From an uncultured Bacteroidales bacterium (lineage in GTDB: Bacteria > Bacteroidota > Bacteroidia > Bacteroidales > UBA932): 64,000 bases of DNA. Both the position numbers and the translations under genes were made by a program. Below, in pieces: positions 27,387 through 35,356 of this stretch. Under the pieces are notes generated by a model. The model was not told the origin of the DNA. It ran no database searches and saw only the letters and a program-made list of their open reading frames with translations. Position 1 is the first letter of the stretch. Every line of letters starts with the position of its first letter. The stretch lies in contig ONDF01000009.1 of the NCBI GenBank assembly GCA_900316525.1, positions 1 through 64,000 of the forward strand. Reading direction: 5' to 3'.

Positions 27387-28256
27387 ATGCCGGACCTTTT
27401 CGGAGGGTCTGAATATGAAAGCTTAAGCATTCAACAGGCCGTCAAGAACATTAAGACGATGATTGAGGAAGCCATTATTGAAGGTGGCGTAGATGAGAAT
27501 GGTAGACGAATTGACGGATGCCAAGCAAAGAACAACATTATTCGCAGCCAAGGCCCTATTTGCCAGCTTCACGACGCTGTCAAATCCTCTCTGATGAACC
27601 AGGGCGTGAATCCGGCTTATATCAAACCGCCATTCCTCATACATGAAGGTGAGATTCGAGTATTTGGCCGGCTTAAGGCAAAGGATCAAGATGTATGCGT
27701 TTTGCCTAATGACGTTAATCAGGAACGACAAATGCTCTCGTTTGATGGATTACTTCACGGAGAAATGGACCCCTTGGGACTACGTCTTACTGAAAGGATT
27801 TTGTCAATCAATGTGAGAAGTCAATTGAGCAGCGGAAGTAAGAATTTTGATACTCTCTACGAGAGACCTTTTGCTGAAGCTCTGAATTTACATTTAAGGT
27901 GCGACAAAATGGTCTTGGGGGAAGTCTATATGATTCCTGTTTATGAATACGACGACAATGCCGCCAAGAGTAATCAAGTTGTTTTTAAACCTAATCGTCG
28001 TGTACGCCAGCATATCGAAAAGTATTTGGCATCTTTTGGAGCGATTAATGGAAGACGCGACATCTCGACCGATTTCTGGCAGTATGAACGTGTCTGTCTT
28101 TTGATTGTTGACTTCAACCAAGAGCAACCTATTATTTTTAATACTGATGAGGCTCTGATTTCTGCCGGATTGATGTCACAGAATAGCGGTCTAACTATTG
28201 AGAACATGAATTTCCCCACGCTTGCTCAGACATTGCTTGCAGGTAAATTTATCTGA
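27387..28256 (+). CDS. Unrecognised protein next to a DNA methyltransferase; candidate restriction endonuclease
   Basis: 289 residues, no signal peptide. I do not recognise the family. It begins MPDLFGGSEYESLSIQQAVK; a later stretch, YERPFAEALNLHLRC then MVLGEVYMIPVYEYDD, has the strand-acidic-strand look of a nuclease core but no clear PD-(D/E)xK motif. It converges with the methyltransferase gene and their 3' ends overlap by 31 bp, a layout typical of type II restriction-modification pairs. Base composition is AT-rich like the methyltransferase and unlike the flanking core genes, so the two were probably acquired together. Restriction activity is inferred from context only. Confidence 0.6.
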   Translation: MPDLFGGSEYESLSIQQAVKNIKTMIEEAIIEGGVDENGRRIDGCQAKNNIIRSQGPICQLHDAVKSSLMNQGVNPAYIKPPFLIHEGEIRVFGRLKAKDQDVCVLPNDVNQERQMLSFDGLLHGEMDPLGLRLTERILSINVRSQLSSGSKNFDTLYERPFAEALNLHLRCDKMVLGEVYMIPVYEYDDNAAKSNQVVFKPNRRVRQHIEKYLASFGAINGRRDISTDFWQYERVCLLIVDFNQEQPIIFNTDEALISAGLMSQNSGLTIENMNFPTLAQTLLAGKFI

Positions 28257-30091
28257 TATAGTTTCAAGAGAGTCTTATCTATTTCTTCTTGCGACTCTGC
28301 TTTCCGCAGTTTGGCTACATCATCGTCGGATAAATAGGGAATGGTAAACTTCTCAATAAAATTCTTTTGATAGCAAGGGTAGCCCCCTTCGATGGATACG
28401 CTCGTCTTGCTCACATAGAAGTGCATTAACCCAGAATTAAGAATCTTTACAAGGACATCCTGATTTTCTTCGCACGTTATAGGTGATTTCTCTGGGGCGA
28501 ACAACCCCATATCCTTAACATCAAATTCATTATAGAATAGGGCATACCCGTTAGTGAACAAGCTATCCCGGTTGCTATCAAATATGAAGCGAGGATATTG
28601 ACTGAATGTTGGTGTATACACCTTTTTCCCGTGCTTACTAAGCCCTTGTGTCCTACCATATGCAAAGAATGGCGTGTACTCATGTTTGCCCTTACCTCTT
28701 TGCTTTAAGACGTCTCTAACAGAAAGCAAATATTCATAGCATTTGGGGAACTGCGTCTTCATCTCATCTTCCTGAATGGCACTAACAACGCCGTTTTGGG
28801 ACTTGTACGGGAAAATGATTCTACGCTGGTTGAGTTCCAAGTCTCGTGGCTCTTTTATGGTAGAAATCTTTACTAGCGATCGAGTAACCTTCTTTTCAAT
28901 TGCAAAAGAGGACGCGTACTTATTGTTGCAATAATAATAATCCTTGTCTTCTTTACAAGGCACTATGAAGAAAGCTTCATCCTTCAATGTTGCTATTCCG
29001 ACAGCAATGTTAAACAATTTGCCAATTGGTTCGCCTGCATTCTCCACCCGAGAAATTACATCTCTCTCATTATCACATAATAGGCGCCATTTTTTCACAT
29101 TAAGGTCAGTATACAAGTTGGAGGTAAATGTAGCGAGTTCTAGGAATTCAGCAACAGGTTGGCCGTGCTTTATTCGGGAATACTCAATACTATCTTGACA
29201 TTTCTTGGTTAAGAAAGAAATCGCTGTATATGTCTGAACATCAAAAACCTTCGTAGAATTGAAATCAACGATTCTTGATACAACGTTATTGTCCTGGAAA
29301 TACTTGCGCAGGCTTTCCCCTGATAATGAAGTGAAGTAATTGTTTGGAGTGATGTAGCCAAGCGTACCGCTATCTTTCAGGATCTTGTATCCTATTTCGA
29401 AAAAAGCGAAATAAAGATTAAAAGTACCAAAGCTGGTTGTTTCAAATCTTGACAGAAGGAGATTACGTGTATCATCCTTCATGTCTTGAAATTTGACATA
29501 TGGAGGATTCCCTACGACCGCATCATATTTTTGAGACCATTCTCGCGTAAGACTATTATCACAAACTACCTTTATGGTCTTTTCACCGACAATCTCACCA
29601 CATGATAAGCCATAAAGCATTATTAGGATCTTGCTGCGTCTCACATTATAGTCAAGTAAATCAACCCCATAAAGGTTTTCAGCAACAATCTCCGAAATGC
29701 TTTTATTATAAGTGGAATGAAAGTACCTTAGGATGCCGAGAAGAAAGGCTCCACTACCACAGCTGACATCAATCACCTTTGCCGCCGTAGACGGCTTGAT
29801 ACTTTGTATGATATAATCAACAATTATCTGAGGTGTGAAGAACGCGCCATTTGTTTCCCTATCCTCGGCCGGAATAAGCAACTCTAAGTCAACGGCCAAA
29901 TCAGCAAGAGATGTGTGTTGTAAGGCTTCTATGTCAGAAGCAAGTTCTTTTGAAGGGACAAACCCTTTAAGATATCCCTTGAAGAAAGGATGAGAAGACT
30001 TATTTATAGAATTGACTTTGAGATAGTTAGATACTATCCCTTTCTCAATCTCATCGATGTTATACTTTCCAATAAGCTCAGTAAGCGACAT
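28226..30091 (-). CDS. TaqI-like N6-adenine DNA methyltransferase (type II restriction-modification)
   Basis: 621 residues. Class gamma amino-methyltransferase order: motif X NGAFFTPQIIVDYI (about 81-94), SAM-binding motif I KVIDVSCGSGAFLLGIL (105-121), then catalytic motif IV AVVGNPPYVKFQDM with NPPY at 195-198. The large C-terminal half carries the TaqI-like target-recognition domain (YYYCNNKYA, FPYKSQNG, SRDSLFTNGYALFY). It methylates adenine in a specific DNA site to protect against a partner nuclease. AT-rich relative to flanking genes. A -7 box TAAATTTG (complement of 30121-30128) lies about 30 bp upstream. Confidence 0.93.
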   Translation of the reverse strand: MSLTELIGKYNIDEIEKGIVSNYLKVNSINKSSHPFFKGYLKGFVPSKELASDIEALQHTSLADLAVDLELLIPAEDRETNGAFFTPQIIVDYIIQSIKPSTAAKVIDVSCGSGAFLLGILRYFHSTYNKSISEIVAENLYGVDLLDYNVRRSKILIMLYGLSCGEIVGEKTIKVVCDNSLTREWSQKYDAVVGNPPYVKFQDMKDDTRNLLLSRFETTSFGTFNLYFAFFEIGYKILKDSGTLGYITPNNYFTSLSGESLRKYFQDNNVVSRIVDFNSTKVFDVQTYTAISFLTKKCQDSIEYSRIKHGQPVAEFLELATFTSNLYTDLNVKKWRLLCDNERDVISRVENAGEPIGKLFNIAVGIATLKDEAFFIVPCKEDKDYYYCNNKYASSFAIEKKVTRSLVKISTIKEPRDLELNQRRIIFPYKSQNGVVSAIQEDEMKTQFPKCYEYLLSVRDVLKQRGKGKHEYTPFFAYGRTQGLSKHGKKVYTPTFSQYPRFIFDSNRDSLFTNGYALFYNEFDVKDMGLFAPEKSPITCEENQDVLVKILNSGLMHFYVSKTSVSIEGGYPCYQKNFIEKFTIPYLSDDDVAKLRKAESQEEIDKTLLKLYQINLPASNV

Positions 30092-30426
30092 AAGACTACA
30101 CCCCTTTTTTAGGATGGTTTACAAATTTACTGCTTTATTTTGATACGGGGCAATTGTTTTTTTACAATAGGGACTATCGTGAAATGGCTAAAACTTTATA
30201 ACAAATTAATTATTAATATGTTGGAGATTTTGTGTCCCTAATATAGGGAAAAAGACTTTCCCCCGAACACCGTAGGAAAGTGTAATTCGGAGGCATTGAA
30301 CTAAAAGTTCGGCGTCAAGCGCCTTCCCGCCTACGCGTACCGGCCGAAATCCGTCATGACGCAGGAGTGCATCGGCCCCCGATGGGGAGTTATAGCAACT
30401 CCTTTTCCTTTTTCTCGGTTTTTTTC
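30092..30426. other. Gene-poor spacer upstream of the methyltransferase
   Basis: Holds the methyltransferase promoter (minus strand, 30121-30128). It also has an imperfect hairpin GGGAAA/TTTCCC around 30246-30261 and an 11-mer AAGTGTAATTC (30278-30288) also found in repeat copy 1 (25767-25777). A minus-strand ORF of up to 92 codons (30206-30484) exists but has odd composition and I do not call it a gene. Confidence 0.5.
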
Positions 30427-30456
30427 TTGCGGGAATCAATTTAATTCGTAACTTTG
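30427..30456 (+). promoter_or_regulatory. Promoter of a candidate small RNA
   Basis: TTG (30427-30429), 19-bp spacer, TAACTTTG (30449-30456). No ORF follows before the terminator-like hairpin at 30493. Confidence 0.6.
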
Positions 30457-30460
30457 CCAT

Positions 30461-30525
30461 TGTCATATAATGTGACGATTTCAAAGCACTTTAAAGGCAT
30501 CTCAGCCCAAGTGAGATGCCTTTTC
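30461..30525 (+). ncRNA. Candidate intergenic small RNA ending in a strong hairpin
   Basis: The promoter above should start a transcript near 30460. The hairpin AAAGGCATCTCA/TGAGATGCCTTT (30493-30504 and 30512-30523, loop GCCCAAG) followed by TTTTC would end it after about 65 nt. The first ATG in the transcript is directly followed by a stop (ATGTGA). So the transcript looks non-coding, or it is a leader whose hairpin attenuates the small gene at 30602. Confidence 0.5.
30493..30525 (+). terminator. 12-bp perfect hairpin terminator
   Basis: Stem AAAGGCATCTCA/TGAGATGCCTTT with a 7-nt loop and T-rich tail on the plus strand. As the stem begins with AAA it could also act on the minus strand. Confidence 0.75.
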
Positions 30526-30601
30526 TATTCGAAAGAGAGCCAGAGGGGATGTAGTCTTCAAGCCGCCAGATTGCGTTTCACAAGCTTTGAAATCTAATTT
30601 T

Positions 30602-30781
30602 ATGACACGAAACCGCACATCTAAAGCCGGCATGCAACTTCAAGCTGAAGTCAGAGTGCCCGTCCTTGTTCGGGTGAAATCGCATACGCGTAATCAGTCG
30701 GGCAAGATCGTGAAAGTCCGTTCGTACCTCAGGCGAGCTTGGGATACGCCTGGGATTACGATAAGGATCAGTACCCGATAG
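30602..30781 (+). CDS. Small basic protein (59 aa) with its own terminator
   Basis: Start chosen at MTRNRTSKAGMQLQAEVRVP rather than the in-frame ATG at 30587. The product is highly basic; the middle repeats a pattern VRVKSHTRNQSGKIVKVRSYLRR, which looks like a short nucleic-acid-binding or structural motif and not random coding. A perfect terminator follows 30 bp after the stop, which supports real expression. Function unknown. Confidence 0.5.
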   Translation: MTRNRTSKAGMQLQAEVRVPVLVRVKSHTRNQSGKIVKVRSYLRRAWDTPGITIRISTR

Positions 30782-30810
30782 GGTAGTCTTCTTCCGTCCT
30801 TCTGGCTTCA

Positions 30811-30835
30811 GGGAGCGCTTCGGCGCTCCCTTTTT
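30811..30835 (+). terminator. Rho-independent terminator with TTCG tetraloop
   Basis: GGGAGCGC-TTCG-GCGCTCCC followed by TTTTT, a textbook intrinsic terminator, 30 bp after the small basic ORF. Confidence 0.9.
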
Positions 30836-30855
30836 CCGTATATTTCATGATTTGA

Positions 30856-31120
30856 GAGATGCCCGATCAGGTCGGGCATGACGATGGCATCGAGTCAGGC
30901 ATGACAGCGGCAGGTCGGGCATGACGGGCTGGACGCGTTTACACAAAATCACCATTTGGGATGCTTCTGACTGTAAACGCGGAGGGGGAAATGGCGGTTT
31001 TCGCCGAAAAGCCGTCCGCGTTTACACGCAGGGTGCTCTGTAGGACGGTTTTTCTGTAAACGCGGCCGCGGCCAAGCCGGACAGTAGCGAGAGAGATGCC
31101 CGATCAGGTCGGGCAGGACG
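30856..31120. repeat. Dispersed palindromic repeat: two copies here (30856-30883, 31093-31120)
   Basis: GAGATGCCCGATCAGGTCGG followed by GCATGACG at 30856-30883, and a copy at 31093-31120 with GGACG at its end. The palindromic core is GCCCGA-TCAGG-TCGGGC. Degenerate partial copies (AGGTCGGGCATGACGG at 30912 and 31150, AGGTCAAGCATGACAG at 31173) fill the spacer. Related palindromes occur at 54671-54696, 54701-54727 and 62961-63009. Confidence 0.8.
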
Positions 31121-31203
31121 GAGGCATCGGGGCAGGCATAACGACGGCAGGTCGGGCATGACGGAGGCATCAGGTCAAGCATGACAGAGAGGCCGCATTT
31201 ACA
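30935..31203. repeat. Cluster of alternating GCGTTTACA / TGTAAACGC elements
   Basis: GCGTTTACA at 30935-30943 and 31018-31026, TGTAAACGC (its reverse complement) at 30972-30980 and 31055-31063, and a variant GCATTTACA at 31195-31203. The spacing of successive elements is 37, 46 and 37 bp. The stretch lies in the 450-bp gene-free region before the MATE gene. Confidence 0.7.
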
Positions 31204-31276
31204 CGCAAAGTGTCCTGCACAGCCTCGACAGCCCGGAAACCAAGCACTGAAAAACAACCGGTCCGTCAAATTTGCT

Positions 31277-31284
31277 TACCTTTG
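31277..31284 (+). promoter_or_regulatory. Promoter -7 box of the MATE transporter gene
   Basis: TACCTTTG with the ATG 16 nt downstream at 31301; a TTTG lies 31271-31274 but too close to be the -33 box. Confidence 0.55.
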
Positions 31285-31300
31285 CAACGAGAAAAAGGGT

Positions 31301-32653
31301 ATGACCGCCGACCTTCAGAAAGAGAAGTTCATCCGGATGACTACGGCTCCTGTAGGGCATCTCGTGTCCTCGCTGGCCGTTCCGTCCATCATCAGCATGC
31401 TGGTCTCCGGCATTTACAACCTGGCGGACACGTTCTTCGTGGGGCAGATCAATACGCAGTCCGTGGCCGCCCTCGGCATCGTCTTCTCCTACATGGCCCT
31501 CATTCAGGCCATCGCTTTCTATTTCGGTCAGGGCTCAGGGAATTTCATCTCCCGGGCGCTTGGGAGCCGCCACACGGACGAGGCGGAAAAAATGGCCGCC
31601 GTAGGTTTCTTCTCTTCGTTCATCACGGGCTGCCTGATTGCCGTGGCCGGTTTCTTCCTGATGGATCCCCTGCTCCGCTTCTTCGGGTCGACGGATACCA
31701 TTCTCCCCTATGCCAAGGATTATTACCGTTTCATCCTCTTGGGCACGCCGTTCATCATGTGCTGCTTCACGATGAACAACCAGATGCGGCACCAGGGAAA
31801 TGCCCTCCTGTCCATGATCGGCATAGCTTCCGGAGCCATTCTCAACGTAGCCCTGGACCCGATTCTGATTTTCGGCTTCGGTCTGGGCATCCGTGGCGCC
31901 GGCCTGGCGACGGCCATCTCACAGGCGGTGAGTTTCACCATCATGTTGTCCATCTGCGGAAAGAAAGGGGGTATCAAAATCCGCTTTGGGAACTTCCGTC
32001 CATCCTGGAATACTTATCGGGACATCAACGCCGGTGGCCTCCCTTCCCTGGCCCGGCAGGGATTGATGAGCGTCGCGGCAATTTGCCTGAACCAGACAGC
32101 TGCCGCTTACGGCGATGAAGCCGTTGCAGCCTTTTCGGTTGTCAGCAGGATCGCCATGTTGGCTGGAGCCGCGATGATTGGATACGGGCAAGGCTTCCAA
32201 CCTGTTTGCGGATTCAATTATGGGGCAGGGCGCTACGACAGAGTGAGGTCGGCCTTTCGCCATAGCCTGACCGTCTCCACGGTCTATTGTCTCCTCCTCG
32301 CGATACTGGGATTCATCTTCGCGCCGGGCATCGTCCGGGTTTTCCGAGCCGATGACCTTGAAGTCATCCGCATGGGCACGAGAATCCTCCGTTTCCAATG
32401 CCTTTCCTTCCCACTCACAGGGATGGTAGTGATGTCGAACATGTACCTCCAGAATATCCGGAAAACCGTTCCTGCCGTCATCATGGCCACGGCCCGCCAG
32501 GGGCTTTTCTTTATCCCAGCCCTTTTCATAGGGCGAGCGCTCCTGGGGTTCTTCGGGATAGAGATTGCACAGACCGTATCTGACGTCTGCGCTTTCCTCC
32601 TGTCCATTCCCCTTACCCTAACAGCCCTCAGGGCGATGGGAACGGAGAGATGA
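31301..32653 (+). CDS. MATE-family multidrug/sodium antiporter
   Basis: 450 residues, twelve predicted membrane helices, MepA-like. It begins MTADLQKEKFIRMTTAPVGH, and the first helix region SLAVPSIISMLVSGIYNLAD with FFVGQINTQSVAALG is typical of this family; the second half repeats the pattern (LARQGLMSVAAICLNQTAAAYG, GYGQGFQPVCGFNYGAG). It exports cationic drugs or metabolites in exchange for Na+ or H+ at the inner membrane. Start fixed by the promoter box. First core-like gene after the island. Confidence 0.93.
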   Translation: MTADLQKEKFIRMTTAPVGHLVSSLAVPSIISMLVSGIYNLADTFFVGQINTQSVAALGIVFSYMALIQAIAFYFGQGSGNFISRALGSRHTDEAEKMAAVGFFSSFITGCLIAVAGFFLMDPLLRFFGSTDTILPYAKDYYRFILLGTPFIMCCFTMNNQMRHQGNALLSMIGIASGAILNVALDPILIFGFGLGIRGAGLATAISQAVSFTIMLSICGKKGGIKIRFGNFRPSWNTYRDINAGGLPSLARQGLMSVAAICLNQTAAAYGDEAVAAFSVVSRIAMLAGAAMIGYGQGFQPVCGFNYGAGRYDRVRSAFRHSLTVSTVYCLLLAILGFIFAPGIVRVFRADDLEVIRMGTRILRFQCLSFPLTGMVVMSNMYLQNIRKTVPAVIMATARQGLFFIPALFIGRALLGFFGIEIAQTVSDVCAFLLSIPLTLTALRAMGTER

Positions 32654-32726
32654 ATTGGCTAACCGCCCCTCCCAATTGCCATTCCCGCCAAAAATCCCTA
32701 TCTTCGCACCCATAACCCCCACCACC

Positions 32727-33269
32727 ATGCCCACCGAAAAACCAACCGTCGATAAATACAAGGACGACCTTACCGCCAACCTCCTCGAGACCTGCACGGG
32801 CAGCGGCCTATTGAAAGGGACGCTGCTCGAAAGCCCGGACATCGACGAGGCCTGGATGCGCCTCGCGCCGGCCTTCTACGGCGACGCCGTGCGGAACTTC
32901 AACGCCTACCCGGAGTACTGCCTCGCCTGCGCCGGCTACCTCGGAATGGCCATCTCATACCTCTGGGACAAGGACTGGGCGAAATACCAGGACTTTCCCT
33001 ACTCGTTCTTCCAGGGCGAGCGGGGCTTCGACGACATGGACGACCACATCACCGACAACATCCTGAAGGACCGCAAACACAGCGTCCCGGCGATGCAAAC
33101 CTGCTCCGCCAACGCCTACCATTTCCTGATGCGGGAATGCACGGAGCCGGGCACGGCGGAAGCCTATCAGTTCTTCCTCGTGACGGTCGAAGTGATGTTC
33201 AAGATCGGAGCCGCCATCGAGCTGGGCCGGCTCGGGTACAAGTATGAGAAAGTAAACATCGGCAGCTGA
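32727..33269 (+). CDS. Uncharacterised protein (180 aa)
   Basis: Soluble, mixed helical protein starting MPTEKPTVDKYKDDLTANLL. Notable segments: YPEYCLACAGYLGMAISYLWD, DDMDDHITDNILKD and SANAYHFLMRECTEPGTAEAY. No signal peptide or catalytic motif seen and the family is not recognised. A -7-like TATCTTCG lies about 20 nt upstream. Followed after 2 bp by the TPR-like gene, so probably the first gene of a three-gene operon. Confidence 0.7.
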   Translation: MPTEKPTVDKYKDDLTANLLETCTGSGLLKGTLLESPDIDEAWMRLAPAFYGDAVRNFNAYPEYCLACAGYLGMAISYLWDKDWAKYQDFPYSFFQGERGFDDMDDHITDNILKDRKHSVPAMQTCSANAYHFLMRECTEPGTAEAYQFFLVTVEVMFKIGAAIELGRLGYKYEKVNIGS

Positions 33270-33271
33270 CG

Positions 33272-34357
33272 ATGCCCGACGAACACATCATCAACCCCTG
33301 GCTGACCGAGCAGATCCGGCTGTACAAGGCGGCGCATGCCGATGCGGAGCTGCGGGAGGCGTACTATCGGCTCCGGGAAGCCGATCCGGACCGGACATGG
33401 TTCGGGTTCCTGATCGATTCCTCCGTCCAGGCGGCGATCCGGGAGAACCCGTTCCTGGGACGGAAGTTCATCGACACGGACCTGCCCGGGCATACCGTGG
33501 ACATCCTCCTGGCCCATGAGATCGATTCCGTCGCCTTCCTGATGCAGGTTTCCCTGCAGGAACTCTCCAGCCTGGCCGGCGTCACGGAAGCCGATGTCCG
33601 GGCGGTGGTCGATTTCCTCCGCGAAGGCGGACTCCGGCTGGAAGAGAAGGGTTTCACCCGAAAACAGTCGTTCTCCTGGGAGGAACTGGAGCGGCAGCCG
33701 GCGGAGTCCATCCGGAAACAGGCCAAGGAAAAGATCAAGGCGCTCGACGAAAGCTGCGACATTGAGCTCGATGACTGGTACCGGGCCATCGCGGACATCC
33801 ACCGGGAAACCGTCCTCCTGCTCCGGACGATCGGGGCCGACAAGGAAACGCTCCGGAAGGCCATTTACGAGCAGGCCCGGTTCCTCCGGGACGAGATTCC
33901 GGAACATCCGGAGAACACGGGAGAAGCCCTTGACGCAGCCTGGGAGGACCAGGAGATCTCCGAATACCTGTTTGGCACATACAGTAAGGAAAACGCCCTC
34001 GCCTGGGAGCTGCAGGCCGATATCCTGTTCATGGGCGGCCGCTACGCGGAAGCCCTGGAGAAGTACAGCAAGCTCATCCGGATCCTGGAAAAGTCCCCTC
34101 GAGCCGACAGGGAGTTCCTCGCCGAGGCCCGCCGCAGCGCGGGCATCTGCCTGCTCGGGCTGGACCGGCCGGCCGAGGCCCTGCCCCTGCTCCTGGAAGC
34201 GTTCTCTTACTACGAGAAGCACTCCGACGAGTACCGTGAGCGCCTGTTCTGGATGAGCCACACCCTCTCACGAGCCTATGACATGCTCGGAGACTTCCAG
34301 AAAAGGCAGGAATACATGGACCTGGCCGAAAAATACGATGACGATCCAATCGAATGA
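33272..34357 (+). CDS. TPR-like protein with a helix-hairpin-helix-like segment
   Basis: 361 residues, cytoplasmic. Residues about 84-125 (LQELSSLAGVTEADVRAVVD onward) resemble a helix-hairpin-helix of the RNA polymerase alpha-CTD type. Residues about 240-355 carry TPR-like helical pairs (AWELQADILFMGGRYAEALE; AGICLLGLDRPAEALPLLLE). It probably mediates protein or nucleic-acid contacts. It sits between two small unknown genes with gaps of 2 and 6 bp. Function not assigned. Confidence 0.7.
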   Translation: MPDEHIINPWLTEQIRLYKAAHADAELREAYYRLREADPDRTWFGFLIDSSVQAAIRENPFLGRKFIDTDLPGHTVDILLAHEIDSVAFLMQVSLQELSSLAGVTEADVRAVVDFLREGGLRLEEKGFTRKQSFSWEELERQPAESIRKQAKEKIKALDESCDIELDDWYRAIADIHRETVLLLRTIGADKETLRKAIYEQARFLRDEIPEHPENTGEALDAAWEDQEISEYLFGTYSKENALAWELQADILFMGGRYAEALEKYSKLIRILEKSPRADREFLAEARRSAGICLLGLDRPAEALPLLLEAFSYYEKHSDEYRERLFWMSHTLSRAYDMLGDFQKRQEYMDLAEKYDDDPIE

Positions 34358-34363
34358 ATCCCT

Positions 34364-34489
34364 ATGGGCATCAAGAAATTCATAGAAACCCTGAAGAACT
34401 TCGGCGACACCTTCCTCGGCCGCATGAAGCGCGGCCTCATCCTCCTGGAGAGGGACGAGCCCAAAGACGAGACCGACGAGAAGGACTAA
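34364..34489 (+). CDS. Small charged protein (41 aa)
   Basis: ATG 6 bp after the TPR-like gene's stop. Sequence begins MGIKKFIETLKNFGDTFLGR, an amphipathic helix, then MKRGLILLERDEPKDETDEKD with an acidic tail. Its position, natural composition and clean start suggest a real gene of this operon. Unknown function. Confidence 0.55.
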   Translation: MGIKKFIETLKNFGDTFLGRMKRGLILLERDEPKDETDEKD

Positions 34490-34492
34490 ACC

Positions 34493-35356
34493 CTACACAT
34501 TCCCCAGATACACGGTCTCGATTCCCAGCGCCAAAGCCACCTCGCGCGCCCGCAGGAGCGACTGCTTCGGCGTCGGCCCCGGGGTGGCCATCTTGTACCG
34601 CGGGAAGTAGCGGCTGAAGTGCAGCGGGACGCGCTGGAGGCCGTTTTCCACCATCCAGCCGCACAGGGCCCGCACCTGTTCTTCGGCATCGTTCAAGCCC
34701 GGAATCAAGAGGTTCGTAATCTCCACGTGCACCCCGGCGGCTACCATCGACAGGATGTTCTCCAGCACGGGCGCCAGCCTGGCCCCGCACCAGCTGCGGT
34801 AAAGCCCATCGTCGAAAGCCTTGATGTCGATGTTCGCCGCATCCAGATACGGCAGCAGCTCCCGCAGCGGCTCCTTCTCCACGAACCCCGCCGAGACCAG
34901 GATGTTCTTCAGCCCCCGCTCGTGCGCGAGCACCGACATATCGTACATATACTCCCACCACGTGAAAGGCTCCGTATAGGTATAAGCCATCGACGGAAGC
35001 CCGCGTCGGACGCACAGGTCCACCGCCTCCTCAGCCGACAACGCCGTGCAATCCACCCCCTCCGGCGCCACCTGCGAGATGTCGCTGTTTTGGCACCATC
35101 GGCAGGAAAGGTTGCAGCCGGTGCAGCTCAGGGAGAGGCACCAGGTTCCCGGCAGGAAGTTGTTCAGGGGCTTCTTTTCGACCGGATCCACGGCCAGGGC
35201 GCAGGGCGCGCCATAGGACAAGGCCCATAGCTTTCCGTCGCGGCATTCACGGCTGCGGCATCGGCCCCGGGCGCCTTCCTTGATCCGGCAGTGATGGGGG
35301 CAGAGTTGGCACTCCACGCCCCCCTCGACTGGGATATAGAACCGCGCCTCTTTCAT
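34493..35356 (-). CDS. amrS: AmmeMemoRadiSam system radical SAM enzyme
   Basis: 287 residues from MKEARFYIPVEGGVECQLCP. The radical SAM cluster motif CxxxCxxC is in SCTGCNLSCRWCQNSD. An extra Cys cluster (CQLCPHHC, RCRSREC) precedes it, as in the PflA-like enzymes of this system. YTYTEPFTWWEYMYD and NILVSAGFVEKEPL are conserved. It would generate a 5'-deoxyadenosyl radical to modify an unknown substrate. Its ATG overlaps the stop of the upstream AMMECR1/Memo fusion (ATGA), so the two are translationally coupled. Confidence 0.93.
   Translation of the reverse strand: MKEARFYIPVEGGVECQLCPHHCRIKEGARGRCRSRECRDGKLWALSYGAPCALAVDPVEKKPLNNFLPGTWCLSLSCTGCNLSCRWCQNSDISQVAPEGVDCTALSAEEAVDLCVRRGLPSMAYTYTEPFTWWEYMYDMSVLAHERGLKNILVSAGFVEKEPLRELLPYLDAANIDIKAFDDGLYRSWCGARLAPVLENILSMVAAGVHVEITNLLIPGLNDAEEQVRALCGWMVENGLQRVPLHFSRYFPRYKMATPGPTPKQSLLRAREVALALGIETVYLGNV

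Noticed and set aside
30206..30484. Minus-strand ORF of up to 92 codons (MAKLRIKLIPARKKPRK...)
   Set aside because: Overlaps the sRNA promoter and hairpins; basic start is the reverse of A/T-rich promoter sequence. Kept only as part of the spacer description.
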